The notes below the pieces were generated by a model, which saw only the letters and a list, made by a program, of their open reading frames with translations, was not told the origin of the DNA and ran no database searches. From positions 1-33,273 of the forward strand of contig NZ_JAIWNC010000063.1 of assembly GCF_020216025.1 (NCBI RefSeq): a DNA stretch of 33,273 nucleotides, given 5' to 3'. The translations under genes were made by a program, and so were the position numbers. Shown piece by piece: positions 15,797-23,670 of this stretch; the stretch's first letter is position 1; every line of letters begins with the position of its first letter. This stretch comes from Jidongwangia harbinensis. Its GTDB lineage: Bacteria > Actinomycetota > Actinomycetes > Mycobacteriales > Micromonosporaceae.

Positions 15797-16969
15797 CTAC
15801 GCCGTTGTCAAGATCCCCGGGTCCGGCACCGGACCGAACGGCTCGGCGGGCCCACCGGACCCGAGGTGGTGGGCGATGGCCGCGACGACCCGTTCCGCGG
15901 CGCGGCCGTCGCCGTACGGGTTCACCGCGTTCGCCATGCGGCGGTAGGCGACGGCATCGTGCAGCAACGTCCGCACCGTCCCGACGATGACCGCCGGGTC
16001 GGTGCCGACCAGCCGGGCGGTCCCGGCGGCGACCCCCTCCGGTCGCTCCGTGGTGTCCCGCACGACCAGCACCGGTTTGCCGAGGCTCGGTCCCTCCTCC
16101 TGCACTCCGCCGGAATCGGTGAGGATGAGATGGCTGCGATGCATCAGCCGGCAGAACCCCGCGTAGTCCAGCGGCTCGACCACGGTGACGTTGGTACGGC
16201 CGTCCAGCGGTGGCAGCAGCGACTCCCGTACCGCCGGGTTGCGGTGCACCGGGATCACGATCCGCAGCCCCGGCTCGGTGACCGCCAGCTGTGCCAGGGC
16301 CTCGCCCACCCGCTCCAGCGGCCGTCCCCAGGACTCCCGCCGGTGCGCCGTGACCAGCAGGACCGGAGCGTTGGCGCGGTCCAGATCGTCCAGCGCCGCG
16401 TCGCCGTACCCCGGAGCGTGGGCCACCGACCACAGCAGCGCGTCGATCACGGTGTTCCCGGTGACCACCACGGACCCGGCCGGCACGCGCTCGGCGAGCA
16501 GGTTCGCGGCCGAGGACGGCGTCGGTGCCAGATGCAGCGCGGCCAGCGACGCGATCAGCCGGCGGTTGGCCTCCTCGGGGTACGGCGCCCAGATGTCGCC
16601 GGTACGCAGGCCCGCCTCGAGATGGGCGACCGGCACCCGCTCGTAGTAGGCGGCGAGCGAGGCGGCGAACGCCGTGGTGGTGTCGCCCTGCACCAGCACC
16701 AGGTCCGGGCGGTAGCCGCACATCAGCGGTCCCAGCTCGGCCAGGAGGCGCTGGGTCATGCCGCCGAGGGTCTGCCGCGGCCTCAGCATGTCGAGATCCA
16801 CGTCCGGGACGATGTCGAAGAGCTTGACCACCTGATCGAGCATGTGCCGGTGCTGCGCGGTGGCGACCGTGACCAGGCCGAACCGGGGGTCCTCACGGAG
16901 CGCCCGGATGACCGGAGCCACCTTGATGGCTTCCGGCCGGGTGCCGTAGACGACCATGACTGTGTGCAC
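15797..16969 (-). CDS. wecB: UDP-N-acetylglucosamine 2-epimerase (non-hydrolysing)
   Basis: A 390-residue protein starting at GTG 16969, with AAAGGA six bases upstream. It shows the WecB/MnaA motif series: GTRPEAIKVAP (about 7-17), GDTTTAFA, HLEAGLRTG, PEEANRRL, TAHRRESWG, HRNP and DSGGVQEEGPSLGKP. These form the two Rossmann domains and active site that interconvert UDP-GlcNAc and UDP-ManNAc. It is the last gene of the leftward operon of DUF2334 protein, GH113-like protein and GT2 synthase, 46 bases after the synthase. UDP-ManNAc is therefore a likely precursor of the polymer made here. It could also serve wall teichoic acid or linkage-unit synthesis, since only this copy can be seen. Confidence 0.92.
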   Translation of the reverse strand: MHTVMVVYGTRPEAIKVAPVIRALREDPRFGLVTVATAQHRHMLDQVVKLFDIVPDVDLDMLRPRQTLGGMTQRLLAELGPLMCGYRPDLVLVQGDTTTAFAASLAAYYERVPVAHLEAGLRTGDIWAPYPEEANRRLIASLAALHLAPTPSSAANLLAERVPAGSVVVTGNTVIDALLWSVAHAPGYGDAALDDLDRANAPVLLVTAHRRESWGRPLERVGEALAQLAVTEPGLRIVIPVHRNPAVRESLLPPLDGRTNVTVVEPLDYAGFCRLMHRSHLILTDSGGVQEEGPSLGKPVLVVRDTTERPEGVAAGTARLVGTDPAVIVGTVRTLLHDAVAYRRMANAVNPYGDGRAAERVVAAIAHHLGSGGPAEPFGPVPDPGILTTA

Positions 16970-17015
16970 GCGGGGTCCTTTCGGCTGGGGGCGCCGGGGT
17001 GGAGGTTGTTCGGCA

Positions 17016-18371
17016 TCAGTTCCGGACGGCGACCGGTCCCTCCGCCGCGGTGGGCGTGCCGGCCGGGCCGCTCTGCCCGGGGATCCGCTGGGTCTTCGCC
17101 CAGCTGCGGTCGCGGCGCAGGAGCCGGGCGGTGGCCCGCCAGCCCACCGGCAGCCAGATGTAGGCGTACGCGGAGAACAGCACCGCACAGCCCATCGCCC
17201 GGGGCAGGGTCACGTCGCCGGTGGTCCGCCGGCAGGCCCGCCAGTAGATGTAGGCGATCAGCGGAACCACGCTGAACACCAGCAGGTACCACCACAGCAG
17301 CAGGCCGTGGTGGGCCAGGAACGCGTCGACCGTCTCCGCCCGCCGGGTCACCAGCAGGTACGCCTGCCGCGGCAGATAGGCGATCAGGGACAGCGTGATC
17401 AGCAGGACGGTGATCGGGGAGACCAGGTACACCATCAGGTCGACCGTTCGGCCCACCGAGAGCCGGCCGCAGCTGAGCAACTCGGGGATCCGGTACCAGC
17501 ACTGCAGGTGCCCCTGGTACCAGCGGGTGCGCTGGCGGGCCAGTGGGCGCAGCCGGGTCAGCCCCTCCTGGCTGACGAACGTGGCCGGCGTGAAACCCGT
17601 GCGCCAGCCCCGGGCCTGCAACCGCAGTCCCATGTCGAGGTCCTCGGTCAGGAAGTCGGTCCACGGTTCCCCGCCGAGGCTCTGCAGCGCGGAGAGCCGG
17701 ACGAACTGCCCGTTGCCGCCCAGCCCGGCGTTGCCGTACCGCTGCCGGGCCCGCTGGAACACCTCGGTGAAGACCAGGAACTCCATGTCCTGCATCCGGG
17801 CCAGCCAGCCGGCGGCGCGGTTGTACATCCGCACGCCCACCTGGACCGCGCCGATCCGCGGATCGCCGAACAGCGGTGCCACCGTGGCCGGCGCGTCCGG
17901 CTGGAGCCGGCCGTCCGCGTCCACCACGACGACCACCACGTGGTCGTCGTCGTACCCGGAGCCGGTGCCCGGCGAGGTGGACCGCAGGTGACGGTAGGCC
18001 GCGTTCAGCGCCGCGCCCTTTCCCCCGCGGGCGTCCGGTGCCCGCCGTCGCAACAGCCGCACCCGCCGGTCCCGGGCGACGTAACCGGCCACGATGTCCG
18101 CGGTGGCGTCGTCGGAGCCGTCGTCCACCACGAGCACCGTGACGTTCCGGGCGGGCAGGGCGAGCAGCCGGTCCAGACTCGCCGCGACCACCAGCTCCTC
18201 GTTGAGGCAGGGGACGACGAAGACGAACCGGAAGTCGTCGACCGTGGCCGCCGGGGCCCCGGCGGCGGTGCGGCGGTGGCGTTCGGCGGCCATCGCCGTC
18301 ACGCCGTAGACCAGGAAGGACAGGATCGGCAGGAACGGGATCACGGCGGCGAAGCGCAGCATCCAGGTCAT
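17016..18371 (-). CDS. Membrane GT2 glycosyltransferase (PgaC/IcaA/hyaluronan-synthase-like)
   Basis: A 451-residue protein with one N-terminal helix (about 5-27). A GT2 catalytic domain follows, with PCLNEE, VVDDGSDD, VVDADGRL, a TED motif (FLTEDLDMGLRLQARGW) and QRTRWYQGHLQ (QxxRW). Three to four C-terminal helices lie between about 310 and 420. The full D-D-TED-QxxRW set indicates a processive beta-glycan synthase. A run of Asp/Val (DDDHVVVVVVDADG) lies in front of the DxD. The start overlaps the GH113-like gene by four bases. With an N-acetylmannosamine-forming epimerase next door, the donor may be an N-acetylhexosamine nucleotide. Confidence 0.88.
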   Translation of the reverse strand: MTWMLRFAAVIPFLPILSFLVYGVTAMAAERHRRTAAGAPAATVDDFRFVFVVPCLNEELVVAASLDRLLALPARNVTVLVVDDGSDDATADIVAGYVARDRRVRLLRRRAPDARGGKGAALNAAYRHLRSTSPGTGSGYDDDHVVVVVVDADGRLQPDAPATVAPLFGDPRIGAVQVGVRMYNRAAGWLARMQDMEFLVFTEVFQRARQRYGNAGLGGNGQFVRLSALQSLGGEPWTDFLTEDLDMGLRLQARGWRTGFTPATFVSQEGLTRLRPLARQRTRWYQGHLQCWYRIPELLSCGRLSVGRTVDLMVYLVSPITVLLITLSLIAYLPRQAYLLVTRRAETVDAFLAHHGLLLWWYLLVFSVVPLIAYIYWRACRRTTGDVTLPRAMGCAVLFSAYAYIWLPVGWRATARLLRRDRSWAKTQRIPGQSGPAGTPTAAEGPVAVRN

Positions 18372-19432
18372 GTCCACCACCGCCGGACCACGGCCTCGGC
18401 GGCCTTGCCGTGCGGTGAGTACCCGAGCGGATCGGTGCCGGCCGAGCCCGGCGGCACGTCCCAGCACCACCAGAACACGCCCGCCCACCAGCGCTGGCCG
18501 TCCAGGCTGGCGAGCAGCGCCTGATAGGCGGCGGCCTGCTCGGCCTGGTCCGGTCCGCCGCCGACCGTCCAGTCCCACGGCGCGGTGGTGGTACCCCGCC
18601 GGCTGGTGTAGCCGGCCTCGGTGAACAGCACCGACCGTCCGGTCCGGACGGCCAGGGCGGTGAGCTCGCGCACGACCGGCTGCCAGGCCCGTCGCAGTGC
18701 CGCCACGTCCGTGGTCGGGCGCTCGCTCAGCTCCCAGTAGGCGTCGATGCCGATCAGGTCGACGGCGTCCCAGAAGGCGACGTGGCGGTACTCGTCGAAG
18801 TTCGCCGCGTACAGCAACCGGCCCGGGTAGCGGCCCCGTACCGTCTCGATCACGCGGAGCCAGCCGGCGCGGTCGGCGGAGACCCCGGCCAGTTCCGTGC
18901 CGACGGCGAACTGCGCCACCCCCAGCCGGGCCCCCAGGTCGGCGTAGTGGCCGATAAAGGCCGTGTAGGAGGCGAACCAGGCCGCCCGGTCGGCCGGCCG
19001 GATGGTGCCCCGGTAGCCCGGATTGTCGGCGGCCAGATCCAGCAGCGGCTTCAGCAGCACCCGGAGCCCGGCCCGGTGCGCGGCGGAGATGACGTGTTCC
19101 AGGGCCGCGTCGGTCGGGGTGTGCGGTGCCGCCGCGATGGTGTGACCGTCCGTCCGCTCCTGGTACCAGGTCGGGTTGAACTGCACCCAGGTCGCGCCGG
19201 TCGCCGCGATCTGGTCCAGATACCGTTCCGCGTGCGGACTGCGGTAGCCCTCCGCGGTGTAGGTGGGCATGGCGAAACCGCGTTGCCGGTGGTCGGTGCG
19301 GGGCGCCGCGGCGCGGTCCGGGTGCGACGGCGTGCCGTTCCGGTCCTCGCCCGGGATCAGCAGCAGCGCCGTCAGCACGCCGCCGGCCACCAGGGACGCC
19401 GCGGCGCCACGGCCGGCGGTGCGCCGGCTCAC
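18368..19432 (-). CDS. GH113-like TIM-barrel glycoside hydrolase, membrane-anchored or secreted
   Basis: A 354-residue protein starting at GTG 19432, inside the end of the DUF2334 gene. Residues 8-27 form an uncleaved anchor or signal sequence. The remainder reads like the GH113 / GTA-type TIM barrel: YRSPHAERYLDQIAATGATWVQFNPTWYQ, HRAGLRVLLKPLLDL, then FAVGTEL with Glu180 as candidate acid/base and VLFTEAGYTS with Glu272 as candidate nucleophile. Known GH113 enzymes are beta-mannanases. In this operon it more likely cuts or edits the polymer made by the GT2 protein, the role filled by the hydrolase parts of PgaB and PelA. Exact specificity cannot be read. Confidence 0.78.
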   Translation of the reverse strand: MSRRTAGRGAAASLVAGGVLTALLLIPGEDRNGTPSHPDRAAAPRTDHRQRGFAMPTYTAEGYRSPHAERYLDQIAATGATWVQFNPTWYQERTDGHTIAAAPHTPTDAALEHVISAAHRAGLRVLLKPLLDLAADNPGYRGTIRPADRAAWFASYTAFIGHYADLGARLGVAQFAVGTELAGVSADRAGWLRVIETVRGRYPGRLLYAANFDEYRHVAFWDAVDLIGIDAYWELSERPTTDVAALRRAWQPVVRELTALAVRTGRSVLFTEAGYTSRRGTTTAPWDWTVGGGPDQAEQAAAYQALLASLDGQRWWAGVFWWCWDVPPGSAGTDPLGYSPHGKAAEAVVRRWWT

Positions 19433-21297
19433 GGCGCCGCCACCAGGTCACCGGCGCTGACGAACGTGTAGCCCATCTCGCGGAGGCCGCTCACCAGGCG
19501 GGGCAGCTCGCCGACGCCCAGAAACGGGTGGTAGAAGAAGCTGGCCACGCCGTCGCGGACCACCAGGTTCGCGCGGGCCCGGGAGAGCAGCGTGGCGGCC
19601 GAGTCCGCGGCGCCGGTGACGTAGCCGAGGTTCTCCGGCACGACGACCGCGCCGTAGACGTCGCGCACGGCGTACGGAAAGAACTGCCATCCCCGCCCGG
19701 CGTCGGCGACCGCCCGGCCGGAGAGCAGCCCCGGGAAGTACAGCGCCCGCTCGTAGCGCTGGGCGAACCGCCGTCCGGCCGCCACGTAGTCCACCGGGGA
19801 CGCGATGTAGTGCGGGAACTCGAACATCGACGGGGCCGGCAACCCGGCCTTCCGGAACTCCCGCAGGCCCTCGTCGATCCGTCCCAGCGCCCATTCCGGC
19901 GAGTCCTCGGCCACCGGTCCGTCCGGCCGGCACCGCTGTTGTCCGTCGAGGTGGCACCGGTAGAACTCGGCGTCCTCCCCGCTGCGCCCGGTGGCCGGGT
20001 TGGCGGACCGGGCGTACTGGTGGGTGTAGCCGTGCATCAGCACCGTCCCGCCGTGCGCCAGGGCGTGCCGGAGGACCGCGACCACGGCCGGCCGTTCGGA
20101 CAGCCGGATCGTGACGTCCTTCCCGGCCGGGTCCACCGGGTCGCGGTAGACCGGGTAGACCGCGATGCTGAACGGCACGCCCTGGCCGGAGAGGTGGTCC
20201 ACGACGGCGCGGAGCCGGACCGGGTCGGCGGCCGGGCCGACGTCCTCCAGCCGGACCAGGGCCCGGTGCCGGCGCGCGGTGCGCGGGGCGAGCGCGTCGA
20301 ACAGCAGGTCCGCCAGGGCGAGGTAGCGGTCGCTGTCCTCGGCGATGTAGGGCAGCGGGTTCTCACTGACATGGATCAGGTTGCCCGACCGGACCGCCCA
20401 CGGTACGGAGGTGCCGTCCGGGCGTACCGCGTGGCCGAGGACCGTCGCCCGGCCCGGGGCGGTGATCGTGACCGGCATCAGCCCGGCCTGGTCGACCTGG
20501 TTCATCGGCAGGGTCGTGCCCCGGTACTCCATCCGCGGGAAGGGGCCGGCGTCCGCGCCCTGTGGCGTGAAGCCGTACCGGCGCGCCCACCGCGCCGGGT
20601 CGTGGGCCTCGAGCTGCCCGATGCCGTCCCGGAGCCACATCACCGGGCGCCGGGTGTCCAGCACGTCGTCGAGGAACGCCGCGGGCAGCGTGGCGCCGCC
20701 CGGCGTGCCCAGATAGAACACCGCGTCGTAGCGGGACAGTTCCCCGCGCCGGTAGGCACCCACCGGATGAGCGGTCCAGCCGCCGAAGTGCGAGATCAGG
20801 TTCACCAGCTTCGTCGCGCTCAGTTCCGCGGTCGTGGCCTCGGGACCGCCGGTGCCGTAGAGGACCAGGGCCCGGGTCTTCGACGCGGTCACGCCGGTGC
20901 CGCTGGAACCGCCCAGGGCGTACCGCAACGGCAGGTCGGCCACGGCCGGATAGATCGTGGGCGACCGGGGCGCCGCGGCCGGCACCGGAGCAGGGTCGCC
21001 GGGCGTGGGCGACGTCGGGTCGCCGGAGCCGCGAACATAATCGTAGGCAAATATTACTGTCGTGCCGGTGACCACGAGCAGGGACGACAATGAGAACACT
21101 GTTACCGGATTGCGTCGCCTTTTCGGCCGGCCGAGGCGGAAGCCGACTCCCGCGACCACCAGCACCGCGAGGAACGCGGTGAAGGCAAGCATGGCGGCCC
21201 CGGCGACGAGCCAGAGCGCCTCGATCAGATCGCTGAGCAGGGTGGATGTGCCGGCCGACGAGGTTGCTGCCGGACCTGGAAGGGTGGACGGGGACAC
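19429..21297 (-). CDS. Membrane-anchored DUF2334 polysaccharide-deacetylase-like protein
   Basis: A 622-residue protein starting at GTG 21297, with GGAG upstream. Two N-terminal helices (about 25-55 and 66-84) are followed by a Pro-rich linker. Residues 110-330 are an unassigned alpha/beta region (RALVLYGTGGPEATTAELSA). Residues 340-620 match DUF2334: VRLEDVGP takes the place of the family's DDxxP/DD motif, with Glu for the first Asp, followed by MHGYTHQYAR and MFEFPHYIAS. DUF2334 is the deacetylase-like module found in PelA-type exopolysaccharide proteins. It is the first gene of the four-gene operon. Bases 21035-21062 within its N-terminus are unusually A/T-rich for this genome. The first-Asp substitution leaves catalytic activity uncertain. 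Confidence 0.82.
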   Translation of the reverse strand: MSPSTLPGPAATSSAGTSTLLSDLIEALWLVAGAAMLAFTAFLAVLVVAGVGFRLGRPKRRRNPVTVFSLSSLLVVTGTTVIFAYDYVRGSGDPTSPTPGDPAPVPAAAPRSPTIYPAVADLPLRYALGGSSGTGVTASKTRALVLYGTGGPEATTAELSATKLVNLISHFGGWTAHPVGAYRRGELSRYDAVFYLGTPGGATLPAAFLDDVLDTRRPVMWLRDGIGQLEAHDPARWARRYGFTPQGADAGPFPRMEYRGTTLPMNQVDQAGLMPVTITAPGRATVLGHAVRPDGTSVPWAVRSGNLIHVSENPLPYIAEDSDRYLALADLLFDALAPRTARRHRALVRLEDVGPAADPVRLRAVVDHLSGQGVPFSIAVYPVYRDPVDPAGKDVTIRLSERPAVVAVLRHALAHGGTVLMHGYTHQYARSANPATGRSGEDAEFYRCHLDGQQRCRPDGPVAEDSPEWALGRIDEGLREFRKAGLPAPSMFEFPHYIASPVDYVAAGRRFAQRYERALYFPGLLSGRAVADAGRGWQFFPYAVRDVYGAVVVPENLGYVTGAADSAATLLSRARANLVVRDGVASFFYHPFLGVGELPRLVSGLREMGYTFVSAGDLVAAP

Positions 21298-21567
21298 GGG
21301 TCTCCGGATTCGGAAAATTGATCACCACATTGATGACCGTCATTGACTATATGCGACCAGGAGACTACTCCGGAGAAGCGGGGGTGAATAGTCGGTGAGA
21401 TTCCCGTCGCAGTCGAGCGGGCCGTCCGGACAGCGGCGGGCGGCGCCGGAAGCAGCGCGTCCGGGAGCCGGCAGACCGCCCGCGCCCTCGGGCCCACCCC
21501 ACACCCGCCCCCACCGGCCGCCGGCCCGGCCCGGCCCCGCGGACCGCGGTGTGCGAGGCTGCCGGTC
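21298..21567. promoter_or_regulatory. Divergent promoter region with three spaced ATTGA repeats
   Basis: This gap separates the leftward polysaccharide operon from the rightward PEP-mutase-family gene. An A/T-rich patch contains ATTGA at 21317, 21329 and 21342, spaced 12 and 13 bases, about one helix turn each. This resembles tandem half-sites for a response regulator, but I cannot name the regulator. On the minus strand a TATAGT at 21343-21348 could be a -10 box for the operon. No clear -35 was found. Confidence 0.35.
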
Positions 21568-22362
21568 ATGAGCGCCATCGCGGACCGCTTCCGCGCCCTG
21601 CACGCCGCCGGCACGTTCCTGCTGCCGAACCCGTGGGACGTCGGCTCGGCCCGCCTGCTGGAGAGCCTGGGCTTCCCGGCACTGGCCACCACGTCGTCCG
21701 GGCTGGCGGCCAGCCTCGGCAGGCGCGATCAGCAGGTCGGCCTGGACGAACTGGTCGCGCACGTGACCGCGCTGACCGCCGCGGTGCGGATCCCGGTGCA
21801 CGTGGACGCCGAGCACGGCTTCGCGGACACCCCCGCCGGGCTGGCCCGGACCGTGGCGGCGCTGGCCGCGGCGGGCGCCGCCGGCCTCTCCGTCGAGGAC
21901 TACGACCCGGCCGCCGAACGGCTGGAGACGCTCCGGCACGGCGCCGAGCGGATCGCCGCCGCGGCCCAGGCGTGCGCCCGGCACGGCGTCGTGCTGACCG
22001 CCCGCGCGGAGAACCACCTGTACGGCCACGACGATCTGGACGACACGATCGCCCGGCTGCGGGCCTACCGGGAGGCGGGCGCGGACGTGGTGTACGCGCC
22101 CGGCCTGCGCACGCCGGAGGACATCGCCCGGCTGGTGGAGTCGGTGCCGGCACCGCTCAACGTGCTGGCCGTGCCGGGCGCGCCGAGCGTGCCGGAACTC
22201 GCGCGGCTGGGCGTCCGGCGGGTCTCCACCGGGGGTGCGCTGGCCTGGGCCGCGTACGGCGCGCTCCGGGACGCCGCCCGCGAACTGCGCGACGCCGGCA
22301 CCACGACGTTCCAAGACCGGGCACTCACCGCCGCCGAGGCGGACGCCGCCTTCGGTGGGTGA
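21568..22362 (+). CDS. Isocitrate lyase / PEP phosphonomutase family protein
   Basis: A 264-residue soluble TIM-barrel protein of the ICL/PEP-mutase superfamily: FLLPNPWDVGSARLLESLGFPALATTSSGLA at the start, VHVDAEHGFADTP at the metal-binding position (usually DxDxGYG), SVEDYDP, LTARAENHL and RVSTGGALAWAAYG at the end. Members cleave or form C-C and P-C bonds of 2-oxo acids (2-methylisocitrate lyase, oxaloacetate hydrolase, phosphonopyruvate enzymes). This short subgroup is common in actinobacteria with no firmly assigned substrate. It stands alone, and its 3' end faces the DUF1062 gene across a hairpin. Confidence 0.88.
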   Translation: MSAIADRFRALHAAGTFLLPNPWDVGSARLLESLGFPALATTSSGLAASLGRRDQQVGLDELVAHVTALTAAVRIPVHVDAEHGFADTPAGLARTVAALAAAGAAGLSVEDYDPAAERLETLRHGAERIAAAAQACARHGVVLTARAENHLYGHDDLDDTIARLRAYREAGADVVYAPGLRTPEDIARLVESVPAPLNVLAVPGAPSVPELARLGVRRVSTGGALAWAAYGALRDAARELRDAGTTTFQDRALTAAEADAAFGG

Positions 22363-22378
22363 GGCGCCCGGCATCCGG

Positions 22379-22397
22379 CCGCCCAGCGTCTGGGCGG
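22379..22397. terminator. Hairpin between convergent genes
   Basis: CCGCCCAG (22379-22386) and CTGGGCGG (22390-22397) pair perfectly around CGT. The hairpin lies between the 3' ends of the PEP-mutase-family gene and the DUF1062 gene. Its right arm merges into a short repeat: CAGCGTYTGGGCGGTT occurs at 22384 and 22400, with a partial third copy from 22416 that includes the DUF1062 stop codon. Confidence 0.6.
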
Positions 22398-22414
22398 TTC
22401 AGCGTTTGGGCGGT

Positions 22415-22963
22415 TCAGCGTTTGAGCGTGAAGGTGAAGTCGTCGGTCAGCCGGGCGCTCAGCCGGACCGCCGAGACGAGTTTCCCGGCGACGGCCAGCC
22501 GTCCGACCTCGCCGTGGGACAGCCCGCACCCCTCGGCGATCAGGCGTACCGGCCGGACCGGGATCCGTGCCCCGAAGCGGACCGAAACGTCGATCACCTC
22601 GCGGCCCCGGTGGTCCGTCCCGGCGGTGTCCAGGCGCCAGGCGCCGTCCCAGTCGAGGGCGACACGGTTGCGGTGCTGCACGGCCGGAGCCTGCAGCAGC
22701 TCCGCGGTCAGGCCGGCGTCGTTGTCGTGCAGCCGGTCCAGCAGGTCGGGCCGGATGGAGCGCACCGTCTTCCGCTCCAGGATCGTGAGCTTGACGGTGT
22801 CCCCGCAGCCGGTGCAGAGCACCAGAAGCCAGGCGTCGACGAGCTTGTGGTTGGCGTTGACGCGGAACTTGCCGCTCGGCCGGAAGCGCTCGGCACGGCA
22901 GACGTGACAGCGGCGGCGAACCAGCGGCAGGCGAGTGGGCACGACCATCCAGTTGTTGAGCAC
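22415..22963 (-). CDS. DUF1062 domain protein
   Basis: The 182-residue product (from GTG 22963; ATG 22948 and TTG 22999 are alternatives, and none has a strong ribosome site) matches the DUF1062 family: a zinc-ribbon-like pair of CxxC motifs (CHVC and CTGC) framing KFRVNANHKLVDAWLLVLC, then KLTILERKTVRSI and a long helical C-terminus. The family is widespread in Gram-positives and has no assigned function. The CxxC pairs suggest a structural zinc. The last codons overlap a 16-bp direct repeat, so the C-terminus (FTFTLKR) has probably been shaped by that repeat. Confidence 0.85.
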   Translation of the reverse strand: MLNNWMVVPTRLPLVRRRCHVCRAERFRPSGKFRVNANHKLVDAWLLVLCTGCGDTVKLTILERKTVRSIRPDLLDRLHDNDAGLTAELLQAPAVQHRNRVALDWDGAWRLDTAGTDHRGREVIDVSVRFGARIPVRPVRLIAEGCGLSHGEVGRLAVAGKLVSAVRLSARLTDDFTFTLKR

Positions 22964-23328
22964 AGAGGTACACCGTTTCCAGTGAGAAGTCCGCAGCAAG
23001 AGGTTGCGCGGCGCAGAGGCGCGACGCGCGACAGATCAGCGCTCGGGAGGTCTCACATGGTGTACAACGGCACGCCCGTCGACTCGACGACTCGGTTCGT
23101 CAGCACGGTATTGGCGGGCAGCCGCGCCACGCCACCGAATTCACCGGAACGGCGTGGCCGCGGCCGCGGCTTGGACGCTGCCTGCGGTTCCGGCTGCCCG
23201 GCATGCGGCTGTCCGGCGGCAGACGCTGGGAGGGCCGGGCCGCTCCGGGATCCACGGTGTCGTCCGCGACTCGGCGCGCTCAAGATGGACAGATCAGGTC
23301 ACCGTGGGCTGGTGCACCTACCGACGGT

Positions 23329-23360
23329 GGTGTACCACTGGAGCGCTCCAGTGGAACACC
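23329..23360. promoter_or_regulatory. 32-bp near-perfect palindrome, orphan operator candidate
   Basis: The core CCACTGGAGCGCTCCAGTGG (23335-23354) is a perfect 20-base palindrome. After one A:A mismatch on each side it continues as GGTGT (23329-23333) and ACACC (23356-23360). The CTGGAGCGCTCCAG core resembles operators of MerR-type activators, but no such regulator gene is nearby. Confidence 0.5.
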
Positions 23361-23438
23361 AGCGTCAGCGCGAAGGCGCCGGGGACGGCACCCGCGCGAG
23401 GCGGGAACCCCAGCACCTCAGTGGGCTGGCCGCCAGGT

Positions 23439-23470
23439 CGGTCCGGCGGGCAGCCCCGGAAGCCGGACCG
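23439..23470 (-). terminator. Hairpin downstream of the Tat mini-lipoprotein gene
   Basis: CGGTCCGGC (23439-23447) and GCCGGACCG (23462-23470) pair perfectly over nine bases with a 14-base loop. The hairpin starts 24 bases past the stop of the leftward gene at 23494. There is no T-tract. Confidence 0.5.
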
Positions 23471-23493
23471 CTAGAAATTCCCGGATCGACCGG

Positions 23494-23670
23494 CTAGTCG
23501 TCGTCGCCGCCATCGTCGTCGCCGTCGTCGTCCTGTTCGCCGCCGGGGCAGCCGGTGAGGGTGGTCAGCGTGGCCACCGCGCCGGCCGCCAGCAGCGCCC
23601 GCCCGAAGAAGGCACGCCGGCCGATGGCCTTGCCGGGATCGTTCCGCACGTTGCGTCTGTCGTCGTCCAT
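23494..23670 (-). CDS. 58-residue Tat-exported lipoprotein with acidic tail
   Basis: ATG 23670 to TAG 23494. The N-terminus is hydrophilic (MDDDRRNVRNDPGKAIG), then comes a twin-arginine signal RRAFFGRALLAAGAVATL, followed by a lipobox LTGC with Cys41. After the cysteine only 17 residues remain (PGGEQ, then a run rich in Asp and Gly with ten Asp). The mature product would be a lipid-anchored acidic peptide outside the membrane. The combined Tat motif and exact lipobox make a chance frame unlikely, although the ribosome site is weak. The role is unknown; divalent-cation binding is possible. I see no larger gene it could be a remnant of. Confidence 0.7.
   Translation of the reverse strand: MDDDRRNVRNDPGKAIGRRAFFGRALLAAGAVATLTTLTGCPGGEQDDDGDDDGGDDD

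Larger units (their letters stand above)
22964..23493. other. 530-bp stretch without a convincing gene; contains a palindrome and a hairpin
   Basis: A rightward frame at 23057-23497 has an excellent ribosome site (GGAGG, six bases, ATG). It turns into Arg/Gly/Pro-rich sequence after about 35 residues and shows no family features, so I do not call it. The stretch also holds a 32-base near-perfect palindrome (23329-23360) and a hairpin (23439-23470), listed separately. The DUF1062 promoter must be near 22970-23050. Confidence 0.5.

Noticed and set aside
23057..23497. Rightward 146-residue frame with an excellent ribosome site
   Set aside because: Composition becomes Arg/Gly/Pro-rich after about 35 residues, it contains the palindrome at 23329, no family features are seen, and its end overlaps the Tat lipoprotein stop. 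It could be a pseudogene remnant, but I cannot support it.
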